Assembly: GCA_003142495.1 (NCBI GenBank)
Contig: PLMM01000070.1
Location: 1-5,156, forward strand
From: Gemmatimonadota bacterium
Lineage (GTDB): Bacteria; Gemmatimonadota; Gemmatimonadetes; Gemmatimonadales; Gemmatimonadaceae
Direction: 5' to 3'
Length of the DNA: 5,156 nucleotides
Part shown: positions 5,100 to 5,156 of the stretch, in pieces
Numbering within the stretch: the stretch's first letter is position 1
How the letters are laid out: each line of letters starts with the position of its first letter
Translations under genes and position numbers: made by a program
The notes under the pieces: model-generated
Seen by the model: only the letters and a program-made list of their open reading frames with translations
Told to the model about the DNA's origin: nothing
Database searches by the model: none

Positions 5100-5156
5100 T
5101 GGTCGGGGCGAGTGGATTTGAACCACCGACCTCCTGGTCCCGAACCAGGCGCGCTA
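5100..5156 (-). tRNA. tRNA-Pro(CGG), 3' part
   Basis: Read on the minus strand, the last 57 nt are the 3' three-quarters of a tRNA; the acceptor 5' strand and most of the D arm lie beyond the window. The anticodon stem is CCTGG/CCAGG around the loop TTCGGGA, giving anticodon CGG, which reads the proline codon CCG. G37 after the anticodon fits proline tRNAs. The variable loop is AGGTC, the T arm is GGTGG-TTCAAAT-CCACT, the acceptor 3' strand is CGCCCCG, the discriminator base is A, and CCA is encoded (5102-5100). Confidence 0.96.

Noticed and set aside
1..5156. CRISPR arrays, insertion sequences, transposases, phage or toxin-antitoxin genes.
   Set aside because: I saw no spaced direct repeats, terminal inverted repeats, transposase motifs or integrase motifs. 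The tRNA at the right edge shows no attachment-site duplication within the window.

Overview
The window comes from a GC-rich bacterial chromosome (roughly two-thirds GC by eye). Codons end mostly in G or C, there are bacterial Shine-Dalgarno sites, and a bacterial tRNA-Pro with an encoded CCA end lies at the right edge. The gene repertoire would fit a soil or sediment lineage such as Gemmatimonadota, Acidobacteriota or a myxobacterium-like group. It includes a large hybrid sensor kinase with a CHASE3-like sensor and tandem PAS domains, a stand-alone FHA protein and a BaiN/YhiN-type flavoprotein. No marker gene settles the phylum, so this is a guess.

Layout, left to right. At 1-734 (minus) is the N-terminal 244 codons of a BaiN/RdsA (YhiN/HI0933)-family FAD-dependent oxidoreductase, cut by the window edge. 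A short divergent spacer separates it from three small plus-strand genes: a 67-residue two-helix membrane protein (839-1042), a 59-residue putative zinc-ribbon protein (1102-1281), and a 111-residue protein resembling the second (beta-barrel) domain of translation elongation factors (1282-1617). The last two abut exactly (TAG then ATG). The third small gene ends tail-to-tail against a large minus-strand gene, with both stop codons inside one palindrome, TGATCA (1615-1620).

That large gene (1618-4413, minus) encodes a 931-residue membrane-bound hybrid histidine kinase. Its order is TM, CHASE3-like periplasmic region, TM, coiled coil with an internal duplication, two PAS domains, HisKA, HATPase and a C-terminal receiver. 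An AT-richer spacer (4414-4601), carrying candidate promoter elements and a 10-bp palindrome, separates it from a divergently transcribed single-domain FHA protein (4602-4967, plus). The right end holds a strong hairpin with a T-run on the minus strand, which would terminate a minus-strand tRNA-Pro(CGG) that is cut by the window edge.

The kinase senses an unknown envelope signal, integrates it through PAS domains and sends phosphate to its own receiver. No DNA-binding response regulator is encoded beside it, so its downstream partner is elsewhere. The divergent FHA protein could share regulatory DNA with it, but nothing visible links them functionally. I did not find a clear undescribed system. 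The most unusual items are the FHA domain lacking the usual phosphate-contact serine, the pair of tiny abutting genes with zinc-ribbon and EF-Tu-domain-2-like products, and a flavoprotein gene that looks leaderless.
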